DNA of 64,000 nt, from positions 1-64,000 of the forward strand of contig CAWAZU010000025.1 in the NCBI GenBank assembly GCA_963786445.1. Direction: 5' to 3'. This document shows, piece after piece, positions 1 through 11,756 of the stretch (position 1 is its first letter; every line of letters starts with the position of its first letter). The position numbers were made by a program, and so were the translations under genes. Source of the DNA: JAFKFJ01 sp963786445. GTDB lineage: Bacteria; Pseudomonadota; Alphaproteobacteria; Acetobacterales; Acetobacteraceae. The notes under the pieces were generated by a model, which did no database searches, was not told the origin of the DNA, and saw only the letters and a list, made by a program, of their open reading frames with translations.

Positions 1-73
<73 letters not shown>

Positions 74-93
74 GCCCGTCGGGGTCGGCGCGG

Positions 94-122
94 CTCATAG
101 CAACCGCCGGGCCGGCTGTGAA
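94..122 (-). promoter_or_regulatory. Putative sigma-70 promoter of tRNA-Lys
   Basis: On the minus strand TTCACA (positions 122-117, five of six bases matching the -35 consensus) is separated by exactly 17 bp from TATGAG (99-94). Transcription would start about a dozen bases before the tRNA 5' end at position 73, as expected for a stable RNA gene. No start site has been mapped, so this is a sequence match only. Confidence 0.5.
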
Positions 123-219
123 CCCCCCGCCGGCACGCCATGCGCCCGCTTGCGCAGCACGCAACCCCGTGCTTCGGTGCGTGCATGGACACCGCCACGA
201 CAGTCGCCGGAGGGGGCTT

Positions 220-2410
<2,191 letters not shown>

Positions 2411-2418
<8 letters not shown>

Positions 2419-3265
2419 CAACGCCGGGGCGGACGCGCCGCCGCTGCTCGCGGTCGAGCGCCTGACCATGCGCTTCGGCGGCCTGACCGCGGTGAGCGAA
2501 CTCAGTTTCGTCGCGCGCGCCGGCGAGATCACCGCCGTGATCGGCCCCAACGGCGCGGGCAAGACCACCGTGTTCAACTGCATCACCGGCTTCTACCGCC
2601 CGACCTCCGGCAGCCTGGCGCTGACCCACGAAGACGGGCACCGCTACACGCTGGAGCGGATGCCCGGCCACCGCATCGCGCGCCATGCGAAGGTTGCGCG
2701 CACCTTCCAGAACATCCGCCTGTTCGCCGGCATGACGGTGCTGGAGAACCTGATGGTGGCGCAGCACAACATGCTGATGCCCTCGGTCGTGAACGGGCTG
2801 CTGGCGGTATTCGGGCTGGGCGGCCATCATGCCGCGCGAGCACGCGGCGCTGGTCAAGGCGCGCGCCTGGCTGGAAACGGTCGATCTGCTCGGCCGGGCC
2901 GACGAGCCGGCCGGCGCGCTGCCCTACGGCGCGCAGCGGCGGCTGGAGATCGCGCGCGCGATGTGCACCGACCCGGTGCTGCTCTGCCTCGACGAGCCGG
3001 CCGCCGGCCTCAATCCGCGCGAGAGCGAGGAACTGTCGGACCTGCTGCGGCGCATCCGCGCCGGCGGCTGCTCGATCCTGCTGATCGAGCACGACATGGG
3101 CGTGGTGATGCGCATCTCCGACCACATCGTCGTGCTCGACCACGGCAAGAAGATCAGCGACGGCGCGCCGGACGCGGTGCGCGCCGACCCGCGCGTGATC
3201 GCCGCCTATCTCGGCGAGGGCGACGAGGACGAGGAGCCGGCGCCGCTCGCCGCGCGCGTCGCCTG

Positions 3266-3266
<1 letters not shown>
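2411..3266 (+). CDS. livG: Branched-chain amino acid ABC transporter ATP-binding protein LivG (frame break)
   Basis: Cytoplasmic ATPase of the LIV transporter. A GTG start at 2411 overlaps livM. The Walker A motif is GPNGAGKTT near residue 45, followed by a Q-loop in FQNIRLF. After a frame break at about 2815-2830 (one base too many, or two missing) the protein continues with the signature-like YGAQRRLEIARAM, Walker B LLCLDEPAAGLNP and a switch histidine in LLIEHDMGVVMRI. The order of motifs and the C-terminus match LivG closely. TGA at 3264-3266 overlaps the livF ATG. As in its neighbours, the break lies in G/C-rich sequence and is more likely an assembly error than true decay. Confidence 0.86.
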
Positions 3267-3987
<721 letters not shown>

Positions 3988-3999
3988 CGACGCCCTGGC

Positions 4000-4890
4000 C
4001 TACCGCCGCAACCCCGCATCCGCCGCCGCGCCGAGCGCGATCGCCGTCCAGTCGAGGTCGCCGCGGCCCTGCGCCATCGCGGCCAGGAAGCGGTCGCGCA
4101 GCGTGGACGCGAACGGCATCGCCACCTGCTTCTCCTGCCCGGCGGCCAGGGCGAGGCCCACGTCCTTCGCGCCGAGCGTCAGCTTGAACCCCGGCGGACT
4201 GAACGCCTGATCGAGGATGAAGCGGCCGTAATTCGCGTAGATCGGGCAGGCGAACAGCGACTGTGCCATCAGGCCGTGCCAGATGCGGCGATCGACGCCG
4301 CTCTTTTCCAGCAGCGCGAACGCCTCGCCCATCGCTTCCAGCGCCGCGGCGATCATGAAATTCCCGGCGACCTTGCCGGTCGGCGCGGCATCGGGCGCCT
4401 CGCCGATATCGACGACGCCCTGGCCGATCGCTTCCAGCACCGGGCGCGCGCGCGCCTTTGCGGCGGCGGCGCCCGAGTGCAGGATCCACAGTTTTCCGGC
4501 CGCCGCCGCATCGGGCCGGCCGAACACCGGGGCGGCGACGAACTGGCTGCCGCGCGCGGCATGGCGCTCGGCGAGCGTGCGCGCCAGCGTCGGGCTGATC
4601 GTGCTCATCGACACATGCACGCCCTGCGGACCGAGGCGGCCCAGCACGCCGTGCTCGCCGCCGGTCACCGCCTCCACCGCCGCGTCGTTGGCGAGCATGG
4701 TGATGACGACGCCGTCTTGCGCCGCGGCGTCGGCGGGGCTGGAGGCGCGGCGCGCGCCGCGGGCGACCAGCGCGTTGGCGGCGCTGGCGGTGCGGTTCCA
4801 GACCGCGACTTGCTGCCCCTGGTCGAGCAGCCGGTTGGCAATGCCGCTGCCCATGCCGCCGAGGCCGACCACGCCGACCGAAATTGCCAT
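4000..4890 (-). CDS. NAD(P)-dependent oxidoreductase, 3-hydroxyisobutyrate dehydrogenase family
   Basis: A 296-residue cytosolic enzyme of the beta-hydroxyacid dehydrogenase family. The N-terminal Rossmann motif GLGGMG (residues 9-14) binds NAD(P). The substrate loop appears as STISP plus APVFGRP, and the lysine in TGKVAGNFM matches the catalytic Lys of the family. The C-terminal all-helical domain contains KDVGLAL. The length is typical. It converges with livF and diverges from the livK-like gene. Given the neighbourhood it might act in valine or short hydroxyacid catabolism, but the family also includes glyoxylate and succinic semialdehyde reductases and the substrate cannot be read from sequence. 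Confidence 0.9.
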   Translation of the reverse strand: MAISVGVVGLGGMGSGIANRLLDQGQQVAVWNRTASAANALVARGARRASSPADAAAQDGVVITMLANDAAVEAVTGGEHGVLGRLGPQGVHVSMSTISPTLARTLAERHAARGSQFVAAPVFGRPDAAAAGKLWILHSGAAAAKARARPVLEAIGQGVVDIGEAPDAAPTGKVAGNFMIAAALEAMGEAFALLEKSGVDRRIWHGLMAQSLFACPIYANYGRFILDQAFSPPGFKLTLGAKDVGLALAAGQEKQVAMPFASTLRDRFLAAMAQGRGDLDWTAIALGAAADAGLRR

Positions 4891-5042
4891 CGTCCCTGCT
4901 CCCCCAGCATGTCCGCGCCGGACATCGGCGGGCGAGGTCGGGGCGTCAAGCCGGCAGGGGCTTCCCGCGCTTCACGCTTCCGCTTAGGGTGCATATCAGC
5001 CGCGCGTCTCAGCGCGGTTTCACACTGCGGGGGAATATTACG

Positions 5043-6152
5043 ATGTTGAGACGAACTCTGTTCGTCGGCGCGGCGGCCCTGGCTTCGGCGCTGCTGCTCG
5101 CCGCGGCGCCCGCCAGCGCCCAGATCAAGGTCGCGACGGCCGGCCCGATCACCGGCGAGTACGCCACCTTCGGCAAGCAGATGAAGGACGGCGCCGAGAT
5201 GGCGGTTGCCGACATCAACGCCAAGGGCGGCGTGCTGGGGCAGAAGCTGGTGCTGGAGGTCGGCGACGATGCCTGCGATCCGAAGCAGGCGGTGTCGGTG
5301 GCCAACAAGTTCGCGAGCGATGGCGTGAAATTCGTGGACGGGCATTTCTGCTCGTCGAGCTCGATCCCAGCGAGCAAGGTCTATACCGAGGAGGGGATCC
5401 TGCAGATCACGCCAGCCTCGACCAACCCGAAATTCACCGACGAGGGATCCTGGAACACGTTTCGCACCTGCGGGCGTGACGACCAGCAGGGCGAGGTTGC
5501 CGGCCACACCATCGCCAACGAGTTCAAGGACCGGAAGGTCGCGATCCTGCACGACAACACCACCTACGGCAAAGGCATCGCCGACCAGACCAAGAAGTTC
5601 ATGAACGAAGCCGGCAAGAAGGAGGCCATGTACCAGGCCTACGTGCCCGGCGAGCACGACTACACGGCGCTGGTCAGCCGGCTCAAGGAAGCCGGCATCA
5701 ACCTGGTCTATTTCGGCGGCTACCACTCCGAGATCGGCCTGATCGTCCGCCAGGCCAAGGAGCAGGGCCTGCAGGCGACGTTCCTCGGCCCCGACTCGCT
5801 GGTCACCAAGGAGTTCTGGCAGATCGCCGGACCGGCGGGCGAGGGGCTGATGATGACCTTCCCCTCCGACCCGCGCAACCGCCCGACCGCGGCCGCGGTG
5901 GTGAAGGAGTTCAAGGCCAAGGGGATCGATCCCGAGGGCTACGTGCTCTACACCTACGCCGCCATGCAGGTGTTCGCCCAGGCGGCGGACAAGGCCAAGA
6001 CCACCGACCCGAAGAAGGTCGCCGAGATGCTCAAGTCGAGCGGCCCGTGGCCTACGGTGCTGGGCGACCTCTCCTTCGACAAGAAGGGCGACGTGACCAA
6101 GGCGGACTACGTCTGGTACATCTGGCACGACGGCAACTACAGCCAGATGTAA
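5043..6152 (+). CDS. livK: Branched-chain amino acid ABC transporter substrate-binding protein (LivK-like)
   Basis: A 369-residue periplasmic binding protein for the LIV system. The first ~27 residues form a Sec signal peptide (RR, hydrophobic core, A-S-A cleavage site before QIKVA). The mature part starts with the family pattern GPITGEYATFGKQMKDGAE and contains GQKLVLEVGDDACDP and TPASTNP. ATG at 5043 is preferred because it starts the signal peptide and follows a GCGGGGG stretch. It lies about 1.05 kb downstream of livF, separated by the oppositely oriented dehydrogenase, so it probably has its own promoter. A 6 bp hairpin (CCGCGC/GCGCGG) sits in its leader at about 5000-5017. Confidence 0.93.
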   Translation: MLRRTLFVGAAALASALLLAAAPASAQIKVATAGPITGEYATFGKQMKDGAEMAVADINAKGGVLGQKLVLEVGDDACDPKQAVSVANKFASDGVKFVDGHFCSSSSIPASKVYTEEGILQITPASTNPKFTDEGSWNTFRTCGRDDQQGEVAGHTIANEFKDRKVAILHDNTTYGKGIADQTKKFMNEAGKKEAMYQAYVPGEHDYTALVSRLKEAGINLVYFGGYHSEIGLIVRQAKEQGLQATFLGPDSLVTKEFWQIAGPAGEGLMMTFPSDPRNRPTAAAVVKEFKAKGIDPEGYVLYTYAAMQVFAQAADKAKTTDPKKVAEMLKSSGPWPTVLGDLSFDKKGDVTKADYVWYIWHDGNYSQM

Positions 6153-6167
6153 TACCCTTGCGCCGAT

Positions 6168-6219
6168 GCCCGTTTCCGTCACTCCCGCGCAGGCGCTTGC
6201 GTGGGAGTGACGGACGGGC
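6168..6219. terminator. Strong hairpin between convergent genes, likely bidirectional terminator
   Basis: Positions 6175-6191 pair with 6198-6214 through 17 bp (one G-T wobble) around a six-base loop, and the stem extends with GCCCG/CGGGC outside a two-base bulge. It sits between the livK-like gene ending at 6152 and the flavin reductase ending at 6224. No clear T-run follows on either strand. The arms (TCACTCCCGC...) resemble short dispersed palindromes seen in many proteobacterial genomes, so it may be a repeat element reused as a terminator. Confidence 0.55.
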
Positions 6220-6223
6220 GGGA

Positions 6224-6718
6224 TCAGGCCGGCAGCTTCCGGCGGACCGGGTGATAGCGGCGGCCGAAATAGATCAGCCCGTCATGCACCGAGCCGTGGC
6301 GGATCGCCAGCACGTGGGCGAACATGACGCTGTGCGTGCCGATCTCGGTCACCTGCGCGATGCGGCAGTCGAACGACACCACCACCCCGTGCAGGACCGG
6401 CGCGCCGGTCGCCAGCGTGTACCAGGCGCCGGCGGCGAAGCGCACGTCCGGGGCGTTCGCCGCGTCGGCGAACAGCGCCGAGATGTCCTCCTGGCCGGCC
6501 GCCAGCGTGTTGACGCACAGCACGCCGTTGGCGAGCAGCGCCGCGTGGCTCTCGTTCTGGCGGTTGACGCAGACCAGCAGCGTCGGCGGGTGGTCGCTGA
6601 CGCCGCACACCGCCGAGGCGGTGAAGCCGCGCCGTCCGGCGGGGCCGTCGGTGGTGACCACGCTGACCGCCGCCCCGAACCGCGCCATCGCCTCGCGGAA
6701 GCCCTGCCGCGTCACCAC
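6224..6718 (-). CDS. Flavin reductase, RutF-like
   Basis: Predicted NAD(P)H:flavin oxidoreductase of the flavin-reductase-like domain family, supplying reduced flavin to a partner monooxygenase. From the GTG at 6718 it is 164 residues, the same length as E. coli RutF, and carries the family landmarks FREAMARFGAAVSVVTTDGP, GFTASAV, PPTLLVCVNR, LCVNTLAAGQ, VSFDCRIAQV and a C-terminal YHP. GTG at 6715 and ATG at 6688 are alternative starts; a G-rich stretch precedes the GTG pair. No rut pyrimidine operon surrounds it, but a RutA-like monooxygenase is encoded at 16.9 kb. The true substrate partner is unknown. Confidence 0.88.
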   Translation of the reverse strand: MVTRQGFREAMARFGAAVSVVTTDGPAGRRGFTASAVCGVSDHPPTLLVCVNRQNESHAALLANGVLCVNTLAAGQEDISALFADAANAPDVRFAAGAWYTLATGAPVLHGVVVSFDCRIAQVTEIGTHSVMFAHVLAIRHGSVHDGLIYFGRRYHPVRRKLPA

Positions 6719-6847
6719 GCCATGCCCTCGCCCTCGCCCCTGCCTGCGTAACTGGCGCGCGCGCGGTGTCGCGGCAAGGCGGAAACTCTGCGCTCGCGGT
6801 TGCGGACCGGTTCGGGGATAGTCGCGGGGCCGAGCGGGGAGAGCGTC

Positions 6848-8098
6848 GTGACGGCGGCCGAAAGCACGCTGCGCAGTCTGAGCTGGCTGAATTTTGGCGT
6901 CGCCGGCATGCAGGCCGGGTTCGGCCCGTTCGTCTCGCTGCGCCTGACCGCGAGCGGCTGGAACCCCGCCACGATCGGCCTGGTGCTCAGTGCCGGCACC
7001 ATCGCCGCGGTGGCGGCCCAGGTGCCCTCCGGCTTCGTCATCGACCAACTCGGTGCGCGGCGGCAACTCGTCCTCTTCGCCATCCTGGCCAGCATGGCGG
7101 CGCTGCTGATGCTGACGCTGGCGCCGGGGTTCGCGCTGGTGCTGGCGGCCGAGATCGTGCAGGGCGCCGCCGGGGTCGGGCTCGCGCTCGCCATCGCGGC
7201 GATCACGCTCACCGTGTCGCGCGAGGAGCACCTGGGCGAGCGGTTCGGTCACAACGTCCGCTTCGCCGCGATCGGCGCGGCCGGCGGGACGGCGCTGCTC
7301 GGCGTGGTGGCGAGCTTTGTCTCGCCGTCGGCGGCGTTCCTGCTCGCCGCCGCGTTCGGCCTGCCGGCGCTGCTGGCGCTTGGCGGCATACGCGGTGCCG
7401 ACGTCGCCACCGCCGATCGGCGCACCAGCCACCACACCGCGCCGCCGCCGCATTGCCGCCGGTCGCCGCCGATGTCCGCGCGACAGCTGCTGCGCGACCG
7501 CTCGCTGCTGGCGCTGCTGGCCGTCGCGGCGCTGTTCCAGCTCGGCAATGCCAGCCTGCTGCCGCTCGCCGCCACCATCTTCACGCACGAAGCGGGCAGC
7601 CGTGCCGGCCTGGTCACCGCCGCCGCGGTGATCGGCTCGCAGCTGTTCGGCGCGGCGCTGTCGCCCCATATCGGCATCGCGGCGAACCGGTACGGCAGGC
7701 GCCTCGTGCTGATGCTCGGGCTGGCGGCGGTGCCGCTGCGCGCCGCCGGGTTCGCGCTCACCAACGCGATCGCGCCGATGCTCGCCATCCAGCTGCTCGA
7801 CGGCGTCAGCGCCGCCGCGATCGGGGTGCTGGTCCCGCTGATCGCCGCCGACATCACGCACCGTGGCGGCCGGTTCAACCTGGCCCTCAGCATGGCCGGG
7901 CTGGTCAGCGCGCTCGGCGCCTCGCTCAGCACCACGATCTCCGGCCGCCTCGCCGTCCACGCCGGGCTGCCGGCGGCGTTCCTGGCCCTGGCGGCTTGCG
8001 GGCTGGGCGCCATCCTGGTGGTCGCGACCCTGCTTCCCGAAACCGCCCACCTGCCGGCCGCGCTGCCGGCGGACTTGCACCGGAGAGTTGCCCCATGA
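6848..8098 (+). CDS. MFS transporter
   Basis: About 416 residues with roughly twelve hydrophobic segments in two halves separated by a polar loop near the middle (histidine/proline-rich, about 7420-7480). The first half has the MFS loop signature in FVIDQLGARRQL and the second half an equivalent NRYGRRLVLM. The GTG at 6848 is chosen because GGGGAGAG lies just upstream; a TTG at 6800 would add a poorly conserved leader. The stop overlaps the next start (ATGA), so the gene is translationally coupled to the debranching-type glucosidase. Substrate unknown; an arabinose-efflux-like drug or sugar exporter is possible. Confidence 0.9.
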   Translation: MTAAESTLRSLSWLNFGVAGMQAGFGPFVSLRLTASGWNPATIGLVLSAGTIAAVAAQVPSGFVIDQLGARRQLVLFAILASMAALLMLTLAPGFALVLAAEIVQGAAGVGLALAIAAITLTVSREEHLGERFGHNVRFAAIGAAGGTALLGVVASFVSPSAAFLLAAAFGLPALLALGGIRGADVATADRRTSHHTAPPPHCRRSPPMSARQLLRDRSLLALLAVAALFQLGNASLLPLAATIFTHEAGSRAGLVTAAAVIGSQLFGAALSPHIGIAANRYGRRLVLMLGLAAVPLRAAGFALTNAIAPMLAIQLLDGVSAAAIGVLVPLIAADITHRGGRFNLALSMAGLVSALGASLSTTISGRLAVHAGLPAAFLALAACGLGAILVVATLLPETAHLPAALPADLHRRVAP

Positions 8099-10245
8099 GC
8101 CTCGAAATCCAGGTCGGCACGCCGCACCTTACCATCCACCAGGGGCAGACCGTCTGGCTTTCCGACCCGGACGGGCAGCTCACGCCGGGCAGCGCGCGCG
8201 GGCTGCTGTTCCGCGACACCCGGCTGATCAGCGCCTGGAGCCTCTATGCCGACGGCGCGGAGTGGGAGCTGGTGAACGGCGGCGCCACCACGCATTACGC
8301 GGCGCGGGTGTTCCTCACCAACCCGACGATCCCCGCGCAGGACGGCGACATCCCGGCGCGCACCGTCAGCCTGACGCTCGGCCGCTGGGTGGAGGGCGGC
8401 ATCCACGAGGATTTCGACATCGCCAACCACGGCGCGCGCCGCGCCCGCTTCAACCTGGAGCTGATGCTGCGCGCCGACTTCGCGGATTTGTTCGAGATCA
8501 AGTCAGGACGCATCGTCCGCCGCGGCCGGATCACCACCGACTGGTCGGAGGCGTCGCAGACGCTGCGCACGGAATACCGCAACGCCGATTTCCTGCGCGC
8601 GGTCAGCGTCGCCGTGAAATGCGACGGCAGCGCGGGGTTCGCCAACGGGCGATTGACCTTCGCGATCGACCTCGCCCCCGGCGAGACGTGGCACGCCTGC
8701 CTGCTCACCGACCTGCAGGACGGCGACGAGGTTTTTGCCGCCCCGACGGACTGCATGCAGGACAGCGATGCCTCCGGAGTTGCCCGCCTGCTGGGCGACT
8801 GGCGGCGCGACACGCTGCAGCTGCGCACCTCCAACGAGGAGTTCTACCGCACCTACCACCAGGCGGTGGACGACATGGCGGCGCTGCGCATGGCGGTCGA
8901 GCTCGACGGCCACACCGAGCTGATGCCGGCCGCCGGCCTGCCGTGGTTCGCCGCGCTGTTCGGCCGCGACAGCCTGATCGTGGCGTTGCAGACCGCTCCG
9001 GTCACCGCGGGCTTCGCCGCGGGCGCGCTGGCCGTGCTCGGGCACTGGCAGGCCACCGCGCGCGACGACGCGCGCGACGCCGAGCCGGGCAAGATCATGC
9101 ACGAACTCCGCTGCGGGGAACTGGCGCATTTCAAGCTGGTGCCGCACACGCCGTATTACGGCACGGCCGACGCGACGATCCTGTATCCGATCGTGCTGCA
9201 TGAAGCCTGGAGCTGGACCGGCGATCGCAGATTGCTGGAGCGGCACCTGCCGAACGCCGAGGCGTGCCTGCGCTGGATCGACGATTATGGCGACCGCGAC
9301 GGCGACGGCTTCCAGGAATACCAGACCCGCTCGAAGCAAGGCTACGAGAACATGGGGTGGAAGGATGCCGGCGACGCGGTGCTCTACCCCGACGGCAGCC
9401 CAGTGAAGGGGCCGAAGGCGCTGTGCGAGCTGCAAGGCTACGTGTTCGACGCCTGGACGCGCATGGCCGAGGTATTCGATGCGCTCGAACAACCCGACCG
9501 CGCCGCCGCACTGCGCGCGAAGGCGCAGGCGCTCGCCGAGCGTTTCGACGCGGCGTTCTGGGACGACGATTTCGGCGGCTTCGCTTATGCGTTGGACGGC
9601 GACAAGCGGCGCGTGCTGACCAGCGTGTCCAATGTCGGGCAGTGCCTGTGGTCGGGCATCGTCAGGCCCGAGCGGGCGAAAGCGGTGGTCGCGCGGCTGC
9701 TGGCGCCGGACATGTTCAGCGGCTGGGGCATCCGCACGCTGTCGTCCAGGCACGCCGCGTACAACCCGTATTCTTATCAGAACGGCTCGGTCTGGCCGCA
9801 CGACAACGGCTTCATCGCGCTCGGCTTCAAGCGTTACGGTTTCGCCGCCGAGGCGGCGCGGGTCGCCCGCGCGGTTTCCGGCGCGGCATCATATTTCACG
9901 CTGCACCAGGTGCCGGAACTCTATGCCGGGCTGCCGCGCGAGTCCGCCCCGTTCCCGGTGCAGTATCTCGGCGCCAACGTGCCGCAGGCCTGGGCGGCCG
10001 GCTCGGCGTTCAGTTTCCTCTCCGCCCTGCTGGGGATGCGGCCGGATGCGGCGCGGGGCGTGCTGGTGCTGGACCCGGCGCTGCCGCCCTGGCTGCCCGA
10101 CGTGACGCTGCGCGACCTGCGCTTCCGCGGCGAAACCTTCGAGCTGCACGTCCGGCGCATCGGCGACACCAGCGTGGTCGAGGTGCTGCACGGCGATCCT
10201 GCAAAAATCGTGCGGGCGGCTGGCGCCGCCGCCGGCAGCGCCTGA
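8095..10245 (+). CDS. Amylo-alpha-1,6-glucosidase / glycogen-debranching-type glycosidase
   Basis: A 716-residue cytosolic protein with the two-domain layout of bacterial debranching-type proteins: an N-terminal beta-rich domain (about 10-200, with GLLFRDTRLIS and a T-x-Y-x-N-A-D-F block) and a C-terminal (alpha/alpha)6 barrel (about 245-690). Barrel landmarks are PWFAALFGRDSLI, the acidic D-x-D-G-D-G-F-x-E-Y segment, GWKDAGDAV and NGSVWPHDNG. Such proteins hydrolyse alpha-1,6 branches or related glucosides, and many are only annotated by homology. It is coupled to the upstream MFS gene, suggesting a sugar uptake/use or compatible-solute link. ATG at 8095 overlaps the MFS stop. Confidence 0.88.
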   Translation: MSLEIQVGTPHLTIHQGQTVWLSDPDGQLTPGSARGLLFRDTRLISAWSLYADGAEWELVNGGATTHYAARVFLTNPTIPAQDGDIPARTVSLTLGRWVEGGIHEDFDIANHGARRARFNLELMLRADFADLFEIKSGRIVRRGRITTDWSEASQTLRTEYRNADFLRAVSVAVKCDGSAGFANGRLTFAIDLAPGETWHACLLTDLQDGDEVFAAPTDCMQDSDASGVARLLGDWRRDTLQLRTSNEEFYRTYHQAVDDMAALRMAVELDGHTELMPAAGLPWFAALFGRDSLIVALQTAPVTAGFAAGALAVLGHWQATARDDARDAEPGKIMHELRCGELAHFKLVPHTPYYGTADATILYPIVLHEAWSWTGDRRLLERHLPNAEACLRWIDDYGDRDGDGFQEYQTRSKQGYENMGWKDAGDAVLYPDGSPVKGPKALCELQGYVFDAWTRMAEVFDALEQPDRAAALRAKAQALAERFDAAFWDDDFGGFAYALDGDKRRVLTSVSNVGQCLWSGIVRPERAKAVVARLLAPDMFSGWGIRTLSSRHAAYNPYSYQNGSVWPHDNGFIALGFKRYGFAAEAARVARAVSGAASYFTLHQVPELYAGLPRESAPFPVQYLGANVPQAWAAGSAFSFLSALLGMRPDAARGVLVLDPALPPWLPDVTLRDLRFRGETFELHVRRIGDTSVVEVLHGDPAKIVRAAGAAAGSA

Positions 10246-10289
10246 TGCGCCGAGGCATCCGCCGGCCTTGGTCTCGGGCGAACGCAGGC

Positions 10290-11606
10290 TCAGGCGCGGG
10301 CCGGCCGCGCCGGCGCGCCGGCCAGTTGCGGCTTGCGCATGGTCTCGGTCGCCCGGGCATAATGGTTCAGCAGCGACACGGTGAGCGCGAACAGGTAGTA
10401 GTGGAACGGCTCGAACGCCACGCCGATGAAGGTCGCGCCGGCGAAATACGTCGCCGCCGAGACCAGCATGGCCGTCGCCAGGTCGGAAATCCACACCAGT
10501 TCCTCGATCCGGCGGGCGCGGCGCCGGAGGTTCCAGGCGCTGACGACGAAGGTCACGATCATGGCGCCGAAGATGCCGGCGCCGACGAAGCCTTGCTCGC
10601 CCAGCACCTCGAACCACGAGCTGTGGAAGGCCCGGCTCTGCTCGGTCAGTTCCACGCCGTCGATGACCACGTCGGACGCGCCGATGCGATAGACTTCGAA
10701 GCCGCCGCCCAGCGGGTGGTTCAGCGCGTAGTGCCAGGTCCAGTCCCACACCGCGAGCCGCGTGGACGCCGATTCTTCGTGCAGCGGGTGCAGGATGGTC
10801 TCCATGCGGGCGCTGTAATTGGCGCCCATGAACGAGGCCAGCGCCATGCCCACCACGACGAAGCCACCGAGCAGCAGCAGCTTGCGCCGCGACGTCCACC
10901 AGAAGAACGCGGCGAAGACACCGAGCGAGACCAGCCCCGCGCGGGCATAGGTGCCGACCGCCGCCAGCACCGCCGCCCCGGCGAGTGCCAGGAAACCCAG
11001 ACCGCGCAAGCGCCAGCGCGGCACGATCTCGCTGTGCCGCGCGAGCCAGCCCAGCAGCGGCAGGATGGAAACGCAGTTGATCGCCAGCGTGCTGCCTTCG
11101 CCGAAGCCGGAATTGCTCAGCACCAGGCCAAGCCGCTGGCCATAGCCGCCGCCGGAGAGCAGCGTCTTGCCGCCGAATGCCATGGCATGCGCCGAGATCG
11201 ACAGCACGATCACCAGCACCGCCGCCTCGATCTGCACCCGCGAGCGGAACATGAACGGCATGAAGGCGGAGAACAGGATGGTCTTGTAGGCCCAGTCCCA
11301 TTTCAGCCAGGCCGCTTCCGGCACTTCCGCCCAGAGCGTGGTAAGCGTCACCCAGATGGCCCAGGTCACCGGCAGCACGATGCCGAGCCGCGGGCCGGGC
11401 GGGGCTTTCAGGTCGACCAGCAGGTAGCCGGCGATCGCCCCCACTCCCATGATCAGCGACACATGCAGCGAATTGATCAGGCCGGGATCGACGTATTGCG
11501 GCGCGAACAGATCCACCCACAGATAGCCGAGGCCGAATGCGAACGGCGCGCGGAAGCCCTGTACGAACAGGCACAGCCAGACCAGCAGGATGATGTACGC
11601 CTGCAT
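10290..11606 (-). CDS. O-antigen ligase-like / putative O-glycosylation ligase, polytopic membrane protein
   Basis: A 438-residue inner-membrane protein with about ten or more hydrophobic helices. The middle contains LSNSGFGEGSTLA and a long periplasmic loop ending in a GGGFEVYR ... FHSSWFEVLGEQG block, typical of Wzy/WaaL-type enzymes and especially of the O-glycosylation ligases associated with exosortase/PEP-CTERM systems. Such enzymes transfer lipid-linked glycans or polymerise them. No exosortase gene is visible in the window. It converges with the debranching gene; a possible small membrane ORF lies immediately upstream on the same strand. The nearby sulfotransferase and glycosyltransferase fit a surface-glycan theme. 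Confidence 0.82.
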   Translation of the reverse strand: MQAYIILLVWLCLFVQGFRAPFAFGLGYLWVDLFAPQYVDPGLINSLHVSLIMGVGAIAGYLLVDLKAPPGPRLGIVLPVTWAIWVTLTTLWAEVPEAAWLKWDWAYKTILFSAFMPFMFRSRVQIEAAVLVIVLSISAHAMAFGGKTLLSGGGYGQRLGLVLSNSGFGEGSTLAINCVSILPLLGWLARHSEIVPRWRLRGLGFLALAGAAVLAAVGTYARAGLVSLGVFAAFFWWTSRRKLLLLGGFVVVGMALASFMGANYSARMETILHPLHEESASTRLAVWDWTWHYALNHPLGGGFEVYRIGASDVVIDGVELTEQSRAFHSSWFEVLGEQGFVGAGIFGAMIVTFVVSAWNLRRRARRIEELVWISDLATAMLVSAATYFAGATFIGVAFEPFHYYLFALTVSLLNHYARATETMRKPQLAGAPARPARA

Positions 11607-11621
11607 GCGTCGCGGAGCCGT

Positions 11622-11756
11622 TCAGCCGACCGGCCGGCGCGTGCTCCGCCGCGGCCGGCGGGAGAACCAGGACCGCTCGGCATCGAGCCGAACCGCGCGC
11701 CACGCGACCAGCACGATCGCCCCACAGGCCAGCAGGATGGAGAGGTTGTCGATCAT
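11622..11756 (-). CDS. Possible small membrane protein (44 aa)
   Basis: A short ORF starting ATG at 11756 with a weak GGCGGA upstream and ending TGA at 11622-11624, 15 bp before the ligase-like gene on the same strand. It starts MIDNLSILLACGAIVLVAW, one hydrophobic helix, then turns into an Arg/Pro-rich tail, giving an N-out or N-in single-pass topology with positive-inside residues after the helix. No family is recognised. In G+C-rich DNA short ORFs arise by chance, so the helix plus position are the only support. Confidence 0.4.
   Translation of the reverse strand: MIDNLSILLACGAIVLVAWRAVRLDAERSWFSRRPRRSTRRPVG

Noticed and set aside
4990..5042. Riboswitch or attenuator before the livK-like gene
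   Set aside because: Only one 6 bp hairpin is present, with no leader peptide rich in branched-chain codons, no terminator and no known aptamer pattern.
6766..10245. A single 1,159-residue fusion on the plus strand ending in the debranching enzyme
   Set aside because: Only the part after 8095 has protein-like composition. The region before it encodes an MFS transporter in another frame, whose stop overlaps the ATG at 8095.
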